From: Pseudomonadota bacterium
GTDB lineage: Bacteria; Pseudomonadota; Alphaproteobacteria; Caulobacterales; Caulobacteraceae
NCBI GenBank assembly: GCA_023386645.1
Contig: JAEWJI010000007.1
Location: forward strand, 5,322 to 69,321
DNA length: 64,000 bases
Reading direction: 5' to 3'
Position numbers and translations under genes: made by a program. Below, one piece after another: positions 27,161-36,279 of the stretch; within the stretch, counting starts at the first letter, position 1; each line of letters opens with the position of its first letter. The notes beneath the pieces were generated by a model that searched no databases, was not told the DNA's origin, and was given only the letters and a program-made list of their open reading frames with translations.

Positions 27161-27531
27161 GGGACGGCCCCCACCTCTTCCAGCTTCGACTGCAGGATCT
27201 CGCCGTCGAAGGGCTTCATCACATAGTCGTCGGCGCCGGCGTCCAGGGCCTCTGCGATGCGGTCGGGATGATGCTCGATCGAGCAGAACAGCACCTTGGG
27301 GGCGTCTCCACCGGGCAGGGCGCGCAGCCGCTTCAGGAAGGTCAGCCCGTCCATAACCGGCATGTTCCAGTCCAGCAGGACGACGTCGGGCAGGGCGCCC
27401 GAGCAGAAGGCGAGCGCCTCCGCCCCGTCGCCGGCCTCGTCGACCTCGAAGCCCAAACCTTCCACGATCCGGCGCGCCACCTTTCGGATGATCCGGCTGT
27501 CGTCGACGATGAGACAGGTGCGGCCGTCCAA
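27157..27531 (-). CDS. Single-domain response regulator
   Basis: 124 residues from a TTG at 27531, chosen because GGGGAGAAGG stands correctly before it and the domain begins directly after (DGRTCLIVDDSRIIRKVARRI). CheY-like features: acidic pair D10/D11, phospho-acceptor D54 in VVLLDWNMPVMDG, conserved lysine in YVMKPFDG. There is no output domain. The stop overlaps the cheR start as GTGA. It lies 89 bases downstream of chpT on the same strand, so it may receive phosphate from ChpT or act with it; this is inference from position only. Confidence 0.82.
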   Translation of the reverse strand: MDGRTCLIVDDSRIIRKVARRIVEGLGFEVDEAGDGAEALAFCSGALPDVVLLDWNMPVMDGLTFLKRLRALPGGDAPKVLFCSIEHHPDRIAEALDAGADDYVMKPFDGEILQSKLEEVGAVP

Positions 27532-27620
27532 GAAGTCCTTCTCCCCAAGTAGGTTATTGGCGCTGAGGTGCTCTTCCCAGTGTCGCAGGTCGGGGGTTAA
27601 CGAGGCGTTCGGAAAGCGGA

Positions 27621-28277
27621 TTAAGACGGCATGCGCGCGGTCAGCCGAAACAGGCCCTCGGCCGTCTCGACATCCAGCGTGCCGCCCGCGTCGCGCACCG
27701 TCAGCCACAGCCAGTAGGGCTGGATCCACTGGCCCTGGAGCCCGTCGGTCAGGGGCTGGCCGGCCAACCCCGTGGCGGCCTCGGGCTTCAGCCGGGCCCG
27801 GTTCCCTTCCGCCGAACCCAGAAGCACCACCCCGTCGGACGCCCGATGGGCGCTGATGGTCGCCGCGCCGCCGGACGGCAGGGCCAGCACGGTCAGATAG
27901 GCGAGGTTCAGCAGGGCGCGGGCCTGCGGCTTCGAGAAGTCGCCCTCGGCCTTCCACTCCATCGTGGCCCGCCCGCCCGTGATCAGGCCTTCGACCAGGC
28001 CCTTCAGGGTCTCGCCGGAGAACCGCTCGGCCGTGGTCGCCGCTCCGAAGGCCACCCGGGCGAAGTGCACCAGGGCCACCAGCTTGCGCCCGCTGTCGGC
28101 GATCATGCCAAGCGCATCGTCGCGCATGTCGGCGGCCGAAGGGTCCTCCAGCAGGTCCAGCCCCGACATGATCGCGCCCGCCGGGCTGATGAAGTCGTGG
28201 CACAGCTTGCCGGCCACCAGGGCGGCGAGCGCCTGGCCGTCGGGAAGGCTCGGGTCGGAGGAGGCGGCGTCGGTCAT
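27621..28277 (-). CDS. chpT: Histidine phosphotransferase ChpT
   Basis: 218 residues from the ATG at 28277. The N-terminal helical dimerisation region holds the phospho-acceptor histidine in LVAGKLCHDFISPAGAIMSGLDLL (H27), the ChpT signature that imitates a histidine kinase DHp domain. The C-terminal part is a degenerate ATPase-like fold (ALLNLAYLTVLALPSGGAATI, GGTLDVETAEGLFRLTARMP). ChpT carries phosphate from CckA to CtrA and CpdR in Caulobacter. CckA and CtrA are both in this window. It is divergent from cysQ and followed by the response regulator and cheR genes. Confidence 0.92.
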   Translation of the reverse strand: MTDAASSDPSLPDGQALAALVAGKLCHDFISPAGAIMSGLDLLEDPSAADMRDDALGMIADSGRKLVALVHFARVAFGAATTAERFSGETLKGLVEGLITGGRATMEWKAEGDFSKPQARALLNLAYLTVLALPSGGAATISAHRASDGVVLLGSAEGNRARLKPEAATGLAGQPLTDGLQGQWIQPYWLWLTVRDAGGTLDVETAEGLFRLTARMPS

Positions 28278-28340
28278 GGGATCGAGGCTGGCGTGATTTG
28301 CCGGTTCAGAAAACCGGCCCGGTCCTTTAGGGAGCCGGAC

Positions 28341-29153
28341 ATGCACAGACATCTGGAAGACGGCCTGGCCGACGGCACGCTGCACGACCGGATCGCCGTC
28401 ATCGCCGAGGAGGCCGCGGCCCTGATCCGCCCCTACTGGCGCGCGGGCGTCCAGACCATGACCAAGGCGGACGACAGCCCCGTCACCATCGCCGACCAGA
28501 AGGCGGAGGCCCTGATCCTGGAGCGGCTGGCGAGCCTCTATCCCGGCGTGCAGGTGGTGGCGGAGGAGGCGTCCGAGGCGGGGGGGCGACCCGAGACGGC
28601 GGCGGACTGGTTCTGGCTGATCGATCCGCTGGACGGCACCAAGGGCTTCATCGGCGGCAAGGAGAGCTTCACCGTCAACATCGCCCTGATCCATGAAGGA
28701 CGGCCGGTCGCGGGCGTGGTCAATGCGCCCGCGCTGACGCTGACCTGGGCGACCGGCGGCGAAGGCGGCGGGGCGCGGCGCAGGCCCGAAGGCGGGGCCT
28801 GGGAGACGGTGCGCGTGCGCGCCCGCCCCGAACGCGGCTCGGCCCTGCTCAGCCACTCCATGCGCGGCGAGGCGGCCGAACGGCTGGCGAAGGCGCACGG
28901 CTGCCTCGAATGGGCGGGCGAGGATTCGTCGCTGAAATTCTGCCGCATCGCGGAAGGTGCGGCGGACGTCTATCCGCGCACCGGCCCAACCTCGGAATGG
29001 GACACGGCGGCGGGCCAGGCGGTGCTGGAGGCGGCTGGAGGGCGGGTGCTGACGCTGGAGAACGGCCCGGTCGGCGACGCGCTGGCCTATGGCAAGCCCG
29101 GCTTCCTCAACGGCGGCTTCGTGGCCATGGGGGCGGAGGCGGGCCGGTTCTGA
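28341..29153 (+). CDS. cysQ: 3'(2'),5'-bisphosphate nucleotidase (inositol monophosphatase family)
   Basis: 270 residues; ATG at 28341 after AGGGAG. Metal-binding motifs of the IMPase superfamily are present: VVAEEASE (residues 72-79), WLIDPLDGTKGFI (92-104) and the late SEWDTAAGQAVLEAAGG. The GTKGFI form points to CysQ, which hydrolyses PAP to AMP in sulfur assimilation, rather than to inositol monophosphatase or histidinol phosphatase. Its 3' end overlaps the convergent gene at 29087 by 67 bases, which is unusual. Confidence 0.85.
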   Translation: MHRHLEDGLADGTLHDRIAVIAEEAAALIRPYWRAGVQTMTKADDSPVTIADQKAEALILERLASLYPGVQVVAEEASEAGGRPETAADWFWLIDPLDGTKGFIGGKESFTVNIALIHEGRPVAGVVNAPALTLTWATGGEGGGARRRPEGGAWETVRVRARPERGSALLSHSMRGEAAERLAKAHGCLEWAGEDSSLKFCRIAEGAADVYPRTGPTSEWDTAAGQAVLEAAGGRVLTLENGPVGDALAYGKPGFLNGGFVAMGAEAGRF

Positions 29154-30394
29154 CCCTGACCTCGGGCCTGGCTCATCAGCCCGGCCAGGACCTGATCGGC
29201 GCGGTCGGCCAGCAGACTGGCGCCGGCTTCCCGCGCAACGGTGGCCGCCTCGATCAGGGTGAGGCCGGCCCAGCCCGCCTCGCCGCTGGCCTTCGCCAGG
29301 TGCGCCATGGCGATCTGGTCGGCGACCCAGTCGACCGGGGCGGCCAGCTCTGAGGCGGCGAGCCGCCGCCGGGTGGCGGCCTCGACGCCGTAAAGCGCTT
29401 CGATCCGCCCGTTCGCGCAGGCGATCTCGCAGGCGACGCGCATCTCCCGCGCCACCGCCCCCAGGATAAGCTCGCGCCCGGCGGTCAGCCGCTCAGCCTC
29501 GCGCAGCACCATCAGCGGGGCGGCGTCTCCGCGCAGCCCGCGCGCGATCTGAACCGCCGCCCAGTCCAGCGGGCTGTGGTCCGGCGTGAACTGCTCGGCC
29601 GCGGCCTCGAACATCAGCTCGGCCTGGGCGCGGGCGCCCCGGTCGTCGGCCAGGGTCGCGAGGGCGCACAGACCGGCGGCGCACAGGGCCAGGGCTCGCG
29701 CCCGGGTCAGGGGCCGCTGCTCAGCCGGCGCCGTCTCCACCAGCCCGCCCAACCCCCGGCCTGCCTGGTCCAGCAGGCGCACGTCGCGCCTCAGCAGGCC
29801 CGCCTCCAGCAGCAGTGCCGCCTGGTCCAGGCGCAGCTCGTCCAGCTCGGACGCCGGGCGGCCGCAGGGGTCGTGCAGCGCCACGTCCAGCAGGGCGGTG
29901 GCGTCCATGAGCGCGCCGGGGTCGTTCGCCAGCCGCGCCTGGCGGGTCTTCAGTCGGGCGTGCGCCGACGTCAGGGCCGCCGAGGCGCCCGGCGCGCGCG
30001 GCGCGGGGGTCGAGCCGATCACGACCTCCGCACGCGCCAGCCGGTCCAGGCCGCCCTTCAGGTCGTAGCGAAGCAGCAGGCCTTCGGCCACTGCGGCGGC
30101 GGCCCGCGCGGTCTCGTCCGCGTCGCCGGCCACCTTAATCGCGTCCTGGGCGGCGGAATCGCCCCGGCCGAGGCTGTATTCGTCCCCCGTGCGCCGCGCA
30201 TGCTCGCGCCACAGGGCGGCGGCGCGCAGCCAGACGGGGAAGGGGCGGGGGCAGGAGACGCGGCCTGCGTCCGTTGTCTGGCGTCGGGCCTCGGCCTGCA
30301 ACAGGTCGGCTCCGACCAGTTCCAGCCAGCCCAGGTCCTCGCTCTCGCGCGCCTGTGCGAACAGTCGCCGCAGCTCCTTGCCGAACTCGAACAT
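29087..30394 (-). CDS. Helical repeat-like protein of unknown function
   Basis: 435 residues from the ATG at 30394 (MFEFGKELRRLFAQARESEDLGWLELVGADLL). It is almost entirely alpha-helical, with repeated Ala/Leu/Arg-rich helices resembling a TPR-type solenoid (for example ARAEVVIGSTP, LDVALHDP, AQAELMFEAAAEQFTPDHSPLDWAAVQIARGLRGDA). No signal peptide or membrane segment. The last 22 codons lie antisense to the end of cysQ. It is preceded on the same strand by a small secreted protein gene. I see no catalytic motif. Confidence 0.7.
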   Translation of the reverse strand: MFEFGKELRRLFAQARESEDLGWLELVGADLLQAEARRQTTDAGRVSCPRPFPVWLRAAALWREHARRTGDEYSLGRGDSAAQDAIKVAGDADETARAAAAVAEGLLLRYDLKGGLDRLARAEVVIGSTPAPRAPGASAALTSAHARLKTRQARLANDPGALMDATALLDVALHDPCGRPASELDELRLDQAALLLEAGLLRRDVRLLDQAGRGLGGLVETAPAEQRPLTRARALALCAAGLCALATLADDRGARAQAELMFEAAAEQFTPDHSPLDWAAVQIARGLRGDAAPLMVLREAERLTAGRELILGAVAREMRVACEIACANGRIEALYGVEAATRRRLAASELAAPVDWVADQIAMAHLAKASGEAGWAGLTLIEAATVAREAGASLLADRADQVLAGLMSQARGQGQNRPASAPMATKPPLRKPGLP

Positions 30395-30495
30395 CGCGTC
30401 GACCGTCCCGGTTCGGGACCCACGGGCGGGCCCCGTCCTCGACTTGCAAACGCAGCGCCGCGCGATGGGTTCGCGCGACCGGGGAGAAGAGGCCG

Positions 30496-30840
30496 TCAGC
30501 CCAGGTCCGGCGTCCGGGCGCGGCACCGGGCCAGGGTCGCGCGAGCCTCGTCCGATCCCGCGCTCAACCTGCGAACGCCGTCGATGCGGGCGCGGTTCTG
30601 ATCCGCCTCGGCCGCCGTTCCCGACTTGCCCGCCGCCTGACCCGCCTGCATGGCCGACAGCGACCAGAACAGGGCGGCGTCGTACAGGGCCCTGCCGTCC
30701 TCGCTCTCGCCGCCTTCAAGCTCGGACGCCGCCTGCGTCAGACCCGCGCACAGCACCGCCTCGTCGTAGGAGACGAGCCGGGGCCCGGCCGGGGCGGCCT
30801 GGACGGGGGTCAGCAGAAGGGCGGCGGCGAGGCCGAGCAT
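30496..30840 (-). CDS. Small secreted protein, unknown
   Basis: 114 residues from the ATG at 30840, with signal peptide MLGLAAALLLTPVQA. The mature part is helical with two cysteines (EAVLCAGLTQAASEL near the start and LARCRART near the end) that may form a disulfide. It lies between prfC and the helical-repeat gene on the same strand. No family recognised. Confidence 0.62.
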   Translation of the reverse strand: MLGLAAALLLTPVQAAPAGPRLVSYDEAVLCAGLTQAASELEGGESEDGRALYDAALFWSLSAMQAGQAAGKSGTAAEADQNRARIDGVRRLSAGSDEARATLARCRARTPDLG

Positions 30841-30906
30841 GCGGGACTCCAAAGCGGAGCCGCATCACACCACGAGGTGGGGGCGGAAGGAAGGCCGCCC
30901 AACGCC

Positions 30907-32553
30907 TCACCCACGCTCGCGCGTTTTCAGGAACCGCACCTTGGGGAAGCGTTCGCCGACATAGCCCGTCTCCCAGCTCGACTTGGCCAGGAAGACGGGG
31001 TTCTGGTCGATGTCGGCGGCCATCTGGCCCCGATACTTGCCGGCGAAGTCGTCCAGGTCGGCCTTGTCGCCGGCGACCCAGCGGGCCTCGGCGTAGGGGC
31101 TGGGTTCGAAGATGACGTCCAGGCCGTATTCTTCGCCGAGACGGTCGGCCATGACCTCGAACTGCAACTGGCCGACGGCGCCGACGATGAAGTCGGAGCC
31201 TATCTCCGGCCGGAACAGCTGGGTCACGCCCTCCTCGGCCAGGCCCTCCAGCGCCTTCTTCAGGTGCTTGGCCTTCAGCGGATCCTTGACCCGCACCCGT
31301 TGCAGGATCTCGGGCGCGAAGTTCGGCAGGCCGGCGAAGCGGATCATCCCGCTCTCCGACAGGCTGTCGCCGACCCGCAGCACGCCGTGGTTCGGGATGC
31401 CGATGACGTCGCCGGCGTAGGCGTCCTCGGCCAGTTCGCGGTCCGAGGCGAAGAACATGATGGGCGCATTCACCGACAGCGACTTGCCGGTGTTCTGCAC
31501 CTTCAGCTTCATGCCGCGCTTGAAGCTGCCGGACGCCATCCGAAACATGGCGATCCGGTCGCGGTGGTTGGGGTCCATGTTGGCCTGGACCTTGAACACG
31601 AAGCCGGTGACCTCGGCCTGGCCAGGATCGACCGAGATGTCCTGGGGTTCGGGCGCGTTGCGGGTCTCGGGCGGGGCCTCCTTGCGGGCCTTCAGCACCT
31701 TGGGCGGCGGCGCCCATTCGCCGATGGCGGCAAGCAGCTGGTCGATGCCGAAGTGGCGCAGCGCCGACCCCCACAGCACCGGCGTCAGGTGGCCTTCCAG
31801 GAAGCTCTGGCGGTCGAAGGGCTTGTAGCCGCCCTCGACCAGTTCCAGCGCATCGGCGAGGTCGGCCTGCTCATTGCCCTCGAAGTATTGAGCCGCATCC
31901 GCCAGCGGCAGGGGCTCTGGATGATCCGGGTCCTCGTCCGACCCTGCGGCCTTGCGCGTATAGGGCTGGAAGCGGCCGGTGCCGATCTCGACCATGCCGC
32001 GCAGTCGGTTCCCGCTCTCGGCCGGCCACCAGATGGGGGAGGGGTCCAGTTGCAGGCGGCTGGCGATGTCGTCCAGCAGGGCCATCGGATCCTGGGCCTC
32101 GCGGTCCAGCTTGTTGATGAAGGTGATGATCGGGATGTCGCGCAGGCGGCAGACCTCGAACAGCTTCAGGGTCTGCGGCTCGATCCCCTTGGCGGCGTCC
32201 AGCACCATGATGGCGCAGTCGGCGGCCGTAAGCGTCCGATAGGTGTCTTCCGAGAAGTCCTCGTGGCCCGGGGTGTCCAGCAGGTTGAACATCTTGGCCA
32301 CGCCGTCCGAGGTGGTGTGCTCGAACGTCATCACCGAGGCGCTGACCGAGATCCCCCGCTCCTTCTCGATCTTCATCCAGTCCGAGCGGGTGCGCCGGTT
32401 CTCGCCCCGCGCCCGCACCGCGCCGGCCGCCCGGATCGCGCCCCCGGCCAGCAGGATGTGCTCGGTCAGGGTCGTCTTGCCCGCGTCGGGGTGCGCGATG
32501 ATGGCGAAGGTCCTGCGGCGCAGGGCCTCCTGTTCGACGGTGAGTTTCGACAT
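30907..32553 (-). CDS. prfC: Peptide chain release factor 3
   Basis: 548 residues from the ATG at 32553 (MSKLTVEQEALRRRTFAIIAHPDAGKTT). RF3 is a GTPase that recycles RF1/RF2 after peptide release. G1 is at about residues 20-28 (AHPDAGKTT), G3 is DTPGHEDFSEDTYRTL and G4 is NKLD. The RF3-specific region HFGIDQLLAAIGEWAPPP and the C-terminal EIGSDFIVGAVGQLQFEVMADRLG are present, distinguishing it from EF-G. The length matches the family (about 530). Confidence 0.95.
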   Translation of the reverse strand: MSKLTVEQEALRRRTFAIIAHPDAGKTTLTEHILLAGGAIRAAGAVRARGENRRTRSDWMKIEKERGISVSASVMTFEHTTSDGVAKMFNLLDTPGHEDFSEDTYRTLTAADCAIMVLDAAKGIEPQTLKLFEVCRLRDIPIITFINKLDREAQDPMALLDDIASRLQLDPSPIWWPAESGNRLRGMVEIGTGRFQPYTRKAAGSDEDPDHPEPLPLADAAQYFEGNEQADLADALELVEGGYKPFDRQSFLEGHLTPVLWGSALRHFGIDQLLAAIGEWAPPPKVLKARKEAPPETRNAPEPQDISVDPGQAEVTGFVFKVQANMDPNHRDRIAMFRMASGSFKRGMKLKVQNTGKSLSVNAPIMFFASDRELAEDAYAGDVIGIPNHGVLRVGDSLSESGMIRFAGLPNFAPEILQRVRVKDPLKAKHLKKALEGLAEEGVTQLFRPEIGSDFIVGAVGQLQFEVMADRLGEEYGLDVIFEPSPYAEARWVAGDKADLDDFAGKYRGQMAADIDQNPVFLAKSSWETGYVGERFPKVRFLKTRERG

Positions 32554-32690
32554 GGCGGCGGCAGGTAGCGCGAAGGGGCTCGGAAGTCGACCGAGGGGGG
32601 ATGCGCAGTCGTACGGGCCGGCAAAAAGCCTCCATTTCCATGGTCGATGAACCGGGGTAAGCAGGGTCCGCATCTGGAGGAGGGAACATC

Positions 32691-33449
32691 ATGCAACCGC
32701 GTCATCTCGCCGCCGCCGCGTCGGCCGCCGCTCTGGTCCTGGCGGCCGCCGAGGCTCATGCCCAGAGCGCCGACTGCGTCATGATCAACGGGAACTCAGG
32801 CGCGGACGCGCTCCTGCCGCCCGGGGTCACTTTCAACGGCTCCGCCGCACTAGATCCCGGGGAATGGTACACCCTGCGCGTCGATTTCGCGGCTCCCGAT
32901 CCGGGCAACTACTTCTCACTGGAGCTCGAAGAGAACGGGGCGGCTCCGGCGGAATTCAGCCAGGCGGTCAGCGGCCCGGCCCTGCTGACCTACCAGGTCA
33001 CGGCTTCGCCCCAGGACTCCGTCATCTCGACGGCGGGCTCGACCTCGACCGCGGTCCTTCGCGGCAGCTGTCAGTTCGCCGCCGCCACGATCACCGATGT
33101 CGCCGCCGACAGCGGCCCGGCGGCGGGCGGCACCACCGTGACCATCACCGGCGACAACCTGGGCCAGGTGACCGGCGTCTTCTTCGGCGGGGTGGCCGCG
33201 ACTTCCTACAGCCTGGACAGCAACACCCAGCTCACCGCCGTCTCGCCCGCCGGCGCCGGCACGGTGGACGTCACCGTGACGGCCGCCAACGGCGATAGCG
33301 TGGCCAGCGCCGGCGCGGATGATGATTTCACCTATGTGGTTGCGCCTCCGGTCATCCCGACCCTGACCGAATGGGCCATGATCGTGCTCGGCTCGGTCCT
33401 GGCCGGGGCGGGCGGCCTGATGGCGTTGCGTCGCCGCCAGATGATCTAG
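32691..33449 (+). CDS. TIG-domain surface protein with IPTL-CTERM sorting signal
   Basis: 252 residues; ATG at 32691 after GGAGGAGGG. The signal peptide ends at AEAHAQS. An N-terminal beta domain (residues 25-125) is followed by an IPT/TIG domain (ITDVAADSGPAAGGTTVTITGDN, about 130-215). The C-terminus is PVIPTLTEWAMIVLGSVLAG then MALRRRQMI. The TIG domain and tail are close to those of the protein at 25222-26016, while the N-terminal domain is unrelated, so the two look like a shared anchor module with exchanged ectodomains. A hairpin (CCTCCGGT/ACCGGAGG, 33464-33482) follows. Confidence 0.85.
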   Translation: MQPRHLAAAASAAALVLAAAEAHAQSADCVMINGNSGADALLPPGVTFNGSAALDPGEWYTLRVDFAAPDPGNYFSLELEENGAAPAEFSQAVSGPALLTYQVTASPQDSVISTAGSTSTAVLRGSCQFAAATITDVAADSGPAAGGTTVTITGDNLGQVTGVFFGGVAATSYSLDSNTQLTAVSPAGAGTVDVTVTAANGDSVASAGADDDFTYVVAPPVIPTLTEWAMIVLGSVLAGAGGLMALRRRQMI

Positions 33450-33604
33450 CGGATCGAACGCGGCCTCCGGTCGGACCGGAGGTCGCGCGCCCGTCCTCGC
33501 GTCTCGCCACGCCCAAGGGTCAGGCTTCGTCAGCAGACCGGCCGTTCGGACGCGCCTAGCATCCCATCCTCAGGGTCGCCGTGCGGGCGACAGGGAGGAT
33601 CATC

Positions 33605-34096
33605 ATGCACAAGCCCCTCGCCGCGGCCGTGGCCGCCATTTCCGTCGTCGCCGCCCTGCCGGTTCAGGCCCAGCAAGCGGGCGTGATCCGGGTTGGCGAC
33701 AACGCCCTGACCTGTCAGCAGATCGTGGCCGAGGCCGGACAGCTGAGCCAGACCCTGGGCGGCGCGCCCGAGGGCGGGGTGTTCAGCAGCGAGCAGGCGA
33801 TCAGCGCCGCCACCAGCGTGGGCATCCAGGCCGCCATGATGTCGGGCGCGGGTTCGATCATCCCGGGCGTTGGTCTACTTGGCAACGCCCTGGGGGCCGC
33901 CGCCCGCCGCGACCGTGAGCGCCGCGAGGCCGAGCGCGTCGTCGCCCGCCAGCGTTGGTACTATCTGAACGGCGTCTATTCCGGCCGCGACTGCGACCGG
34001 CTGCTGGCCCAGCCGGCCGAGGCGCCGGTCGCCGAGGCTCCGGCCGAAGCCGCCCCGGCGTCCGAAGCCGGCGCGACGCCGGCCGATACGGACTGA
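33605..34096 (+). CDS. Secreted glycine-zipper-like protein, unknown
   Basis: 163 residues from the ATG at 33605 after GGGAGG. Signal peptide MHKPLAAAVAAISVVAALPVQAQ. A small-residue-rich segment (VGIQAAMMSGAGSIIPGVGLLGNALGAA, about 75-102) could pack against or enter a membrane. It is followed by a basic helix (RRDRERREAERVVARQRWYYLNGVYSGRDC) and an Ala/Pro/Glu-rich tail. Two cysteines are present. Conserved-looking but not recognised. Confidence 0.62.
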   Translation: MHKPLAAAVAAISVVAALPVQAQQAGVIRVGDNALTCQQIVAEAGQLSQTLGGAPEGGVFSSEQAISAATSVGIQAAMMSGAGSIIPGVGLLGNALGAAARRDRERREAERVVARQRWYYLNGVYSGRDCDRLLAQPAEAPVAEAPAEAAPASEAGATPADTD

Positions 34097-34131
34097 CGCG
34101 CGAAGCTTCCGTCCCACAGATTGCTTTCCGA

Positions 34132-35661
34132 TCAGGTCGCCGGCGCGTCCTGGGAAGGCGCGGCCTCGCTGTCCGTATCGTCCATCTCCGCGCGATAGCG
34201 GTCGATCAGGGCGCGCGCGAGGGCCGTGGCGCCGTCGGGGTGGGGGCTGGTCGCCAGGGGATACAACAGCCCGATCGCCGGGCCGAGCTCGTCGCGCCGG
34301 GCATGGGCCTGGGCGGCGAACAGGCGCACGTGCGACGCCTGGGGCGCCAGCTCCAGCGCCGCCAGCAGGGTCTCCATGTCGTTGTCGTTGGGGAAGCTGG
34401 GAGAGATGCTGCGCGTCTCGGCCAGCAGATAGAGGGTGCGGAAGTCGGTCGGCCGCTGCTCATAGGCGGCGCTCAGATGAGTGCGCGCCGCCCGCACGGC
34501 GGCCAGCAGGGCCTCGTTGTCGAGATCGCCGTCGCGGGCCGCGGTCCAGATCGCCTCGCCCAGCAGGCGCCGTGCGTCGGCATCGGTCGGGACGGCGGCC
34601 ACGAGCGGTTCGAGCACGGTGCGCGCCGCCGACGCCTCCCCCAGCCTCAGCTCGGCGCGGGCCAGCAGCCGGCGCGCGAAGGGGTCGGTCGGGTAAGGCG
34701 CCGTGCGCCTGCGGATCTCCTCCAGCAGGGCCGGGTCGTCCTGGTCGCCGTTCGAGGTCAGGCGCAGGTCCAGCAACAGCAGGTCGTTCTCGGCCCGCGA
34801 CAGGGTGGTCGTCGTGACTTCCGCGCGCGGCAGGCTGACCCCGGTGATGATCTTGATCGGCAGCCGAGACCGCGAATAGGCCCGCAGGGTCTGTTCGAAG
34901 CGGCCGATCGGCATGCCCACGGCCGCCTCCATGGCCGCGACCGGGTCGGCGCCATCCTGCATCCGGACCACATAGTTCCGGAACATGGCCATGCGGGCCG
35001 GGTCCGAGATGAACCAGTGGGTCATGAGCCACGACTGGGCGTAGTACATCGACACCGCGTTGGAATCCTGGAACTCCCATGGGCGTCGGGTCAGGATCAG
35101 GTTGAGCGGCAGCCAGTTGGTGTAGGTAAGCCAGTCTCCTCGGCCGCGGCTGACCTCGCCCAGGGTGATCCGCTGAGAGTTCAGCTGGGCGCTGGAGAAA
35201 TATTCGGCGTAGCCCTCGATGAACCAGGCCGGAAAGCCGGGCGAGAACGAGCCGATCATGAAGTGGTGGGCGTATTCGTGCAGCAGGGTGGAGCTTTCGC
35301 GTCTCTCCCGGATGGCGATGGCGAAGATGTCGTCATGGGTGGCGCGATAGAAGCCGGCGACGTTCTCGCGCAGCTCGGGCTGCACCTTTCGCAGGTCCGC
35401 CTCGTCGCCCACCAGATAGATGGCGATCCGGTTCTGCGGCGCGGCGGCGGGATCGAGCTGGTGCATCAGCCGCAGCGCGCTTTCGTACAACTCCAGCTGG
35501 AGGGCGGCCTCGGTCAGGGAGCGGGCGTCGCCGTCGCTGTAGACGATGAAGCGAGTGGTCTCCGCCCGCTTCCATTCCGCCGCCGCCGGGCTGGCGAAGA
35601 GGCCCAGCAGAAGCGCGGCCGCCAGCGCCCCTGCCCAGATGGCTCCACGCATCATGACCAT
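34132..35661 (-). CDS. Secreted gluzincin-type metallopeptidase with helical repeats (DUF1570-like)
   Basis: 509 residues. Signal peptide ends at FASPAAA. The catalytic domain has HEYAH at residues 128-132 and a downstream glutamate in WFIEGYAEYF (E149/E153), the HExxH...E pattern of gluzincins. Residues from about 300 on are TPR-like helices (RRLLARAELRLGEASAARTVLEPLVA). It should act in the periplasm; the substrate is unknown. It is convergent with the gene at 33605. Confidence 0.78.
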   Translation of the reverse strand: MVMMRGAIWAGALAAALLLGLFASPAAAEWKRAETTRFIVYSDGDARSLTEAALQLELYESALRLMHQLDPAAAPQNRIAIYLVGDEADLRKVQPELRENVAGFYRATHDDIFAIAIRERRESSTLLHEYAHHFMIGSFSPGFPAWFIEGYAEYFSSAQLNSQRITLGEVSRGRGDWLTYTNWLPLNLILTRRPWEFQDSNAVSMYYAQSWLMTHWFISDPARMAMFRNYVVRMQDGADPVAAMEAAVGMPIGRFEQTLRAYSRSRLPIKIITGVSLPRAEVTTTTLSRAENDLLLLDLRLTSNGDQDDPALLEEIRRRTAPYPTDPFARRLLARAELRLGEASAARTVLEPLVAAVPTDADARRLLGEAIWTAARDGDLDNEALLAAVRAARTHLSAAYEQRPTDFRTLYLLAETRSISPSFPNDNDMETLLAALELAPQASHVRLFAAQAHARRDELGPAIGLLYPLATSPHPDGATALARALIDRYRAEMDDTDSEAAPSQDAPAT

Positions 35662-35759
35662 GATCCTCCCTGTCCCCCCACCACCTTAGCCCGGCGGCCC
35701 AAACCGACAAGTGTGACGCGCCGGCGTCTGCAACGAGGGGCTGTGGGAGTTGGGAGGTC

Positions 35760-36176
35760 TCAGCGCCTGGAGGCGTTAAAGGCCCAGGTTACGCCGTAGG
35801 GGTCGCGGACCTGGCCCCAGCGGTCGCCCCAGAACATCTCCTGCACGGGCATCAGAACCTCGCATCCGGCCTCGACCGCGCGCGCCTGCCAGGCGTCGGC
35901 GTCGTCGACGTGCAGCTGCATCACCGTCCCCTCATGGCCTTTGAACGGATGGCCGTGATCCGGGTAGGGGTCGCTCAGCATCAGCGAGGCGCCGTTGACG
36001 TACAGATGCACATGCATGGTCCGCCCCTGGGGGTCGGGCGGCACGGCGAAGGCGGTCTCGGCGGCGAACGCCGTCTCATAGAAGCGGGCGGCCGCGAGCG
36101 CCCCCTCGACCGTGACATAGGGGCACAGCCCGCCCTTCACCGGCGGCATGGAAGGGAAGTCGGCGATGTCGGTCAT
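35760..36176 (-). CDS. VOC family (PhnB/glyoxalase-like) protein
   Basis: 138 residues: a full VOC module with CPYVTVEGALAAARFYETAF, GRTMHVHLYVNGASLMLSD and the C-terminal WGDRWGQVRDPYGVTWAF typical of the PhnB-like subgroup. It lies downstream of the ECF42-like sigma factor on the same strand, with a gap of about 100 bases. VOC and YCII/DGPF proteins are frequent partners of such sigma factors, so it is probably part of that regulon. Confidence 0.83.
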   Translation of the reverse strand: MTDIADFPSMPPVKGGLCPYVTVEGALAAARFYETAFAAETAFAVPPDPQGRTMHVHLYVNGASLMLSDPYPDHGHPFKGHEGTVMQLHVDDADAWQARAVEAGCEVLMPVQEMFWGDRWGQVRDPYGVTWAFNASRR

Positions 36177-36279
36177 GGGGTCCTCCTCTCGATGACGGCC
36201 GGAGGACGAACGGCGACGGAGCGAACCGACAACCGGGCAGGCGAAAATCCTTCCCCGGTTCGCGGGGGAGCGGAATATC

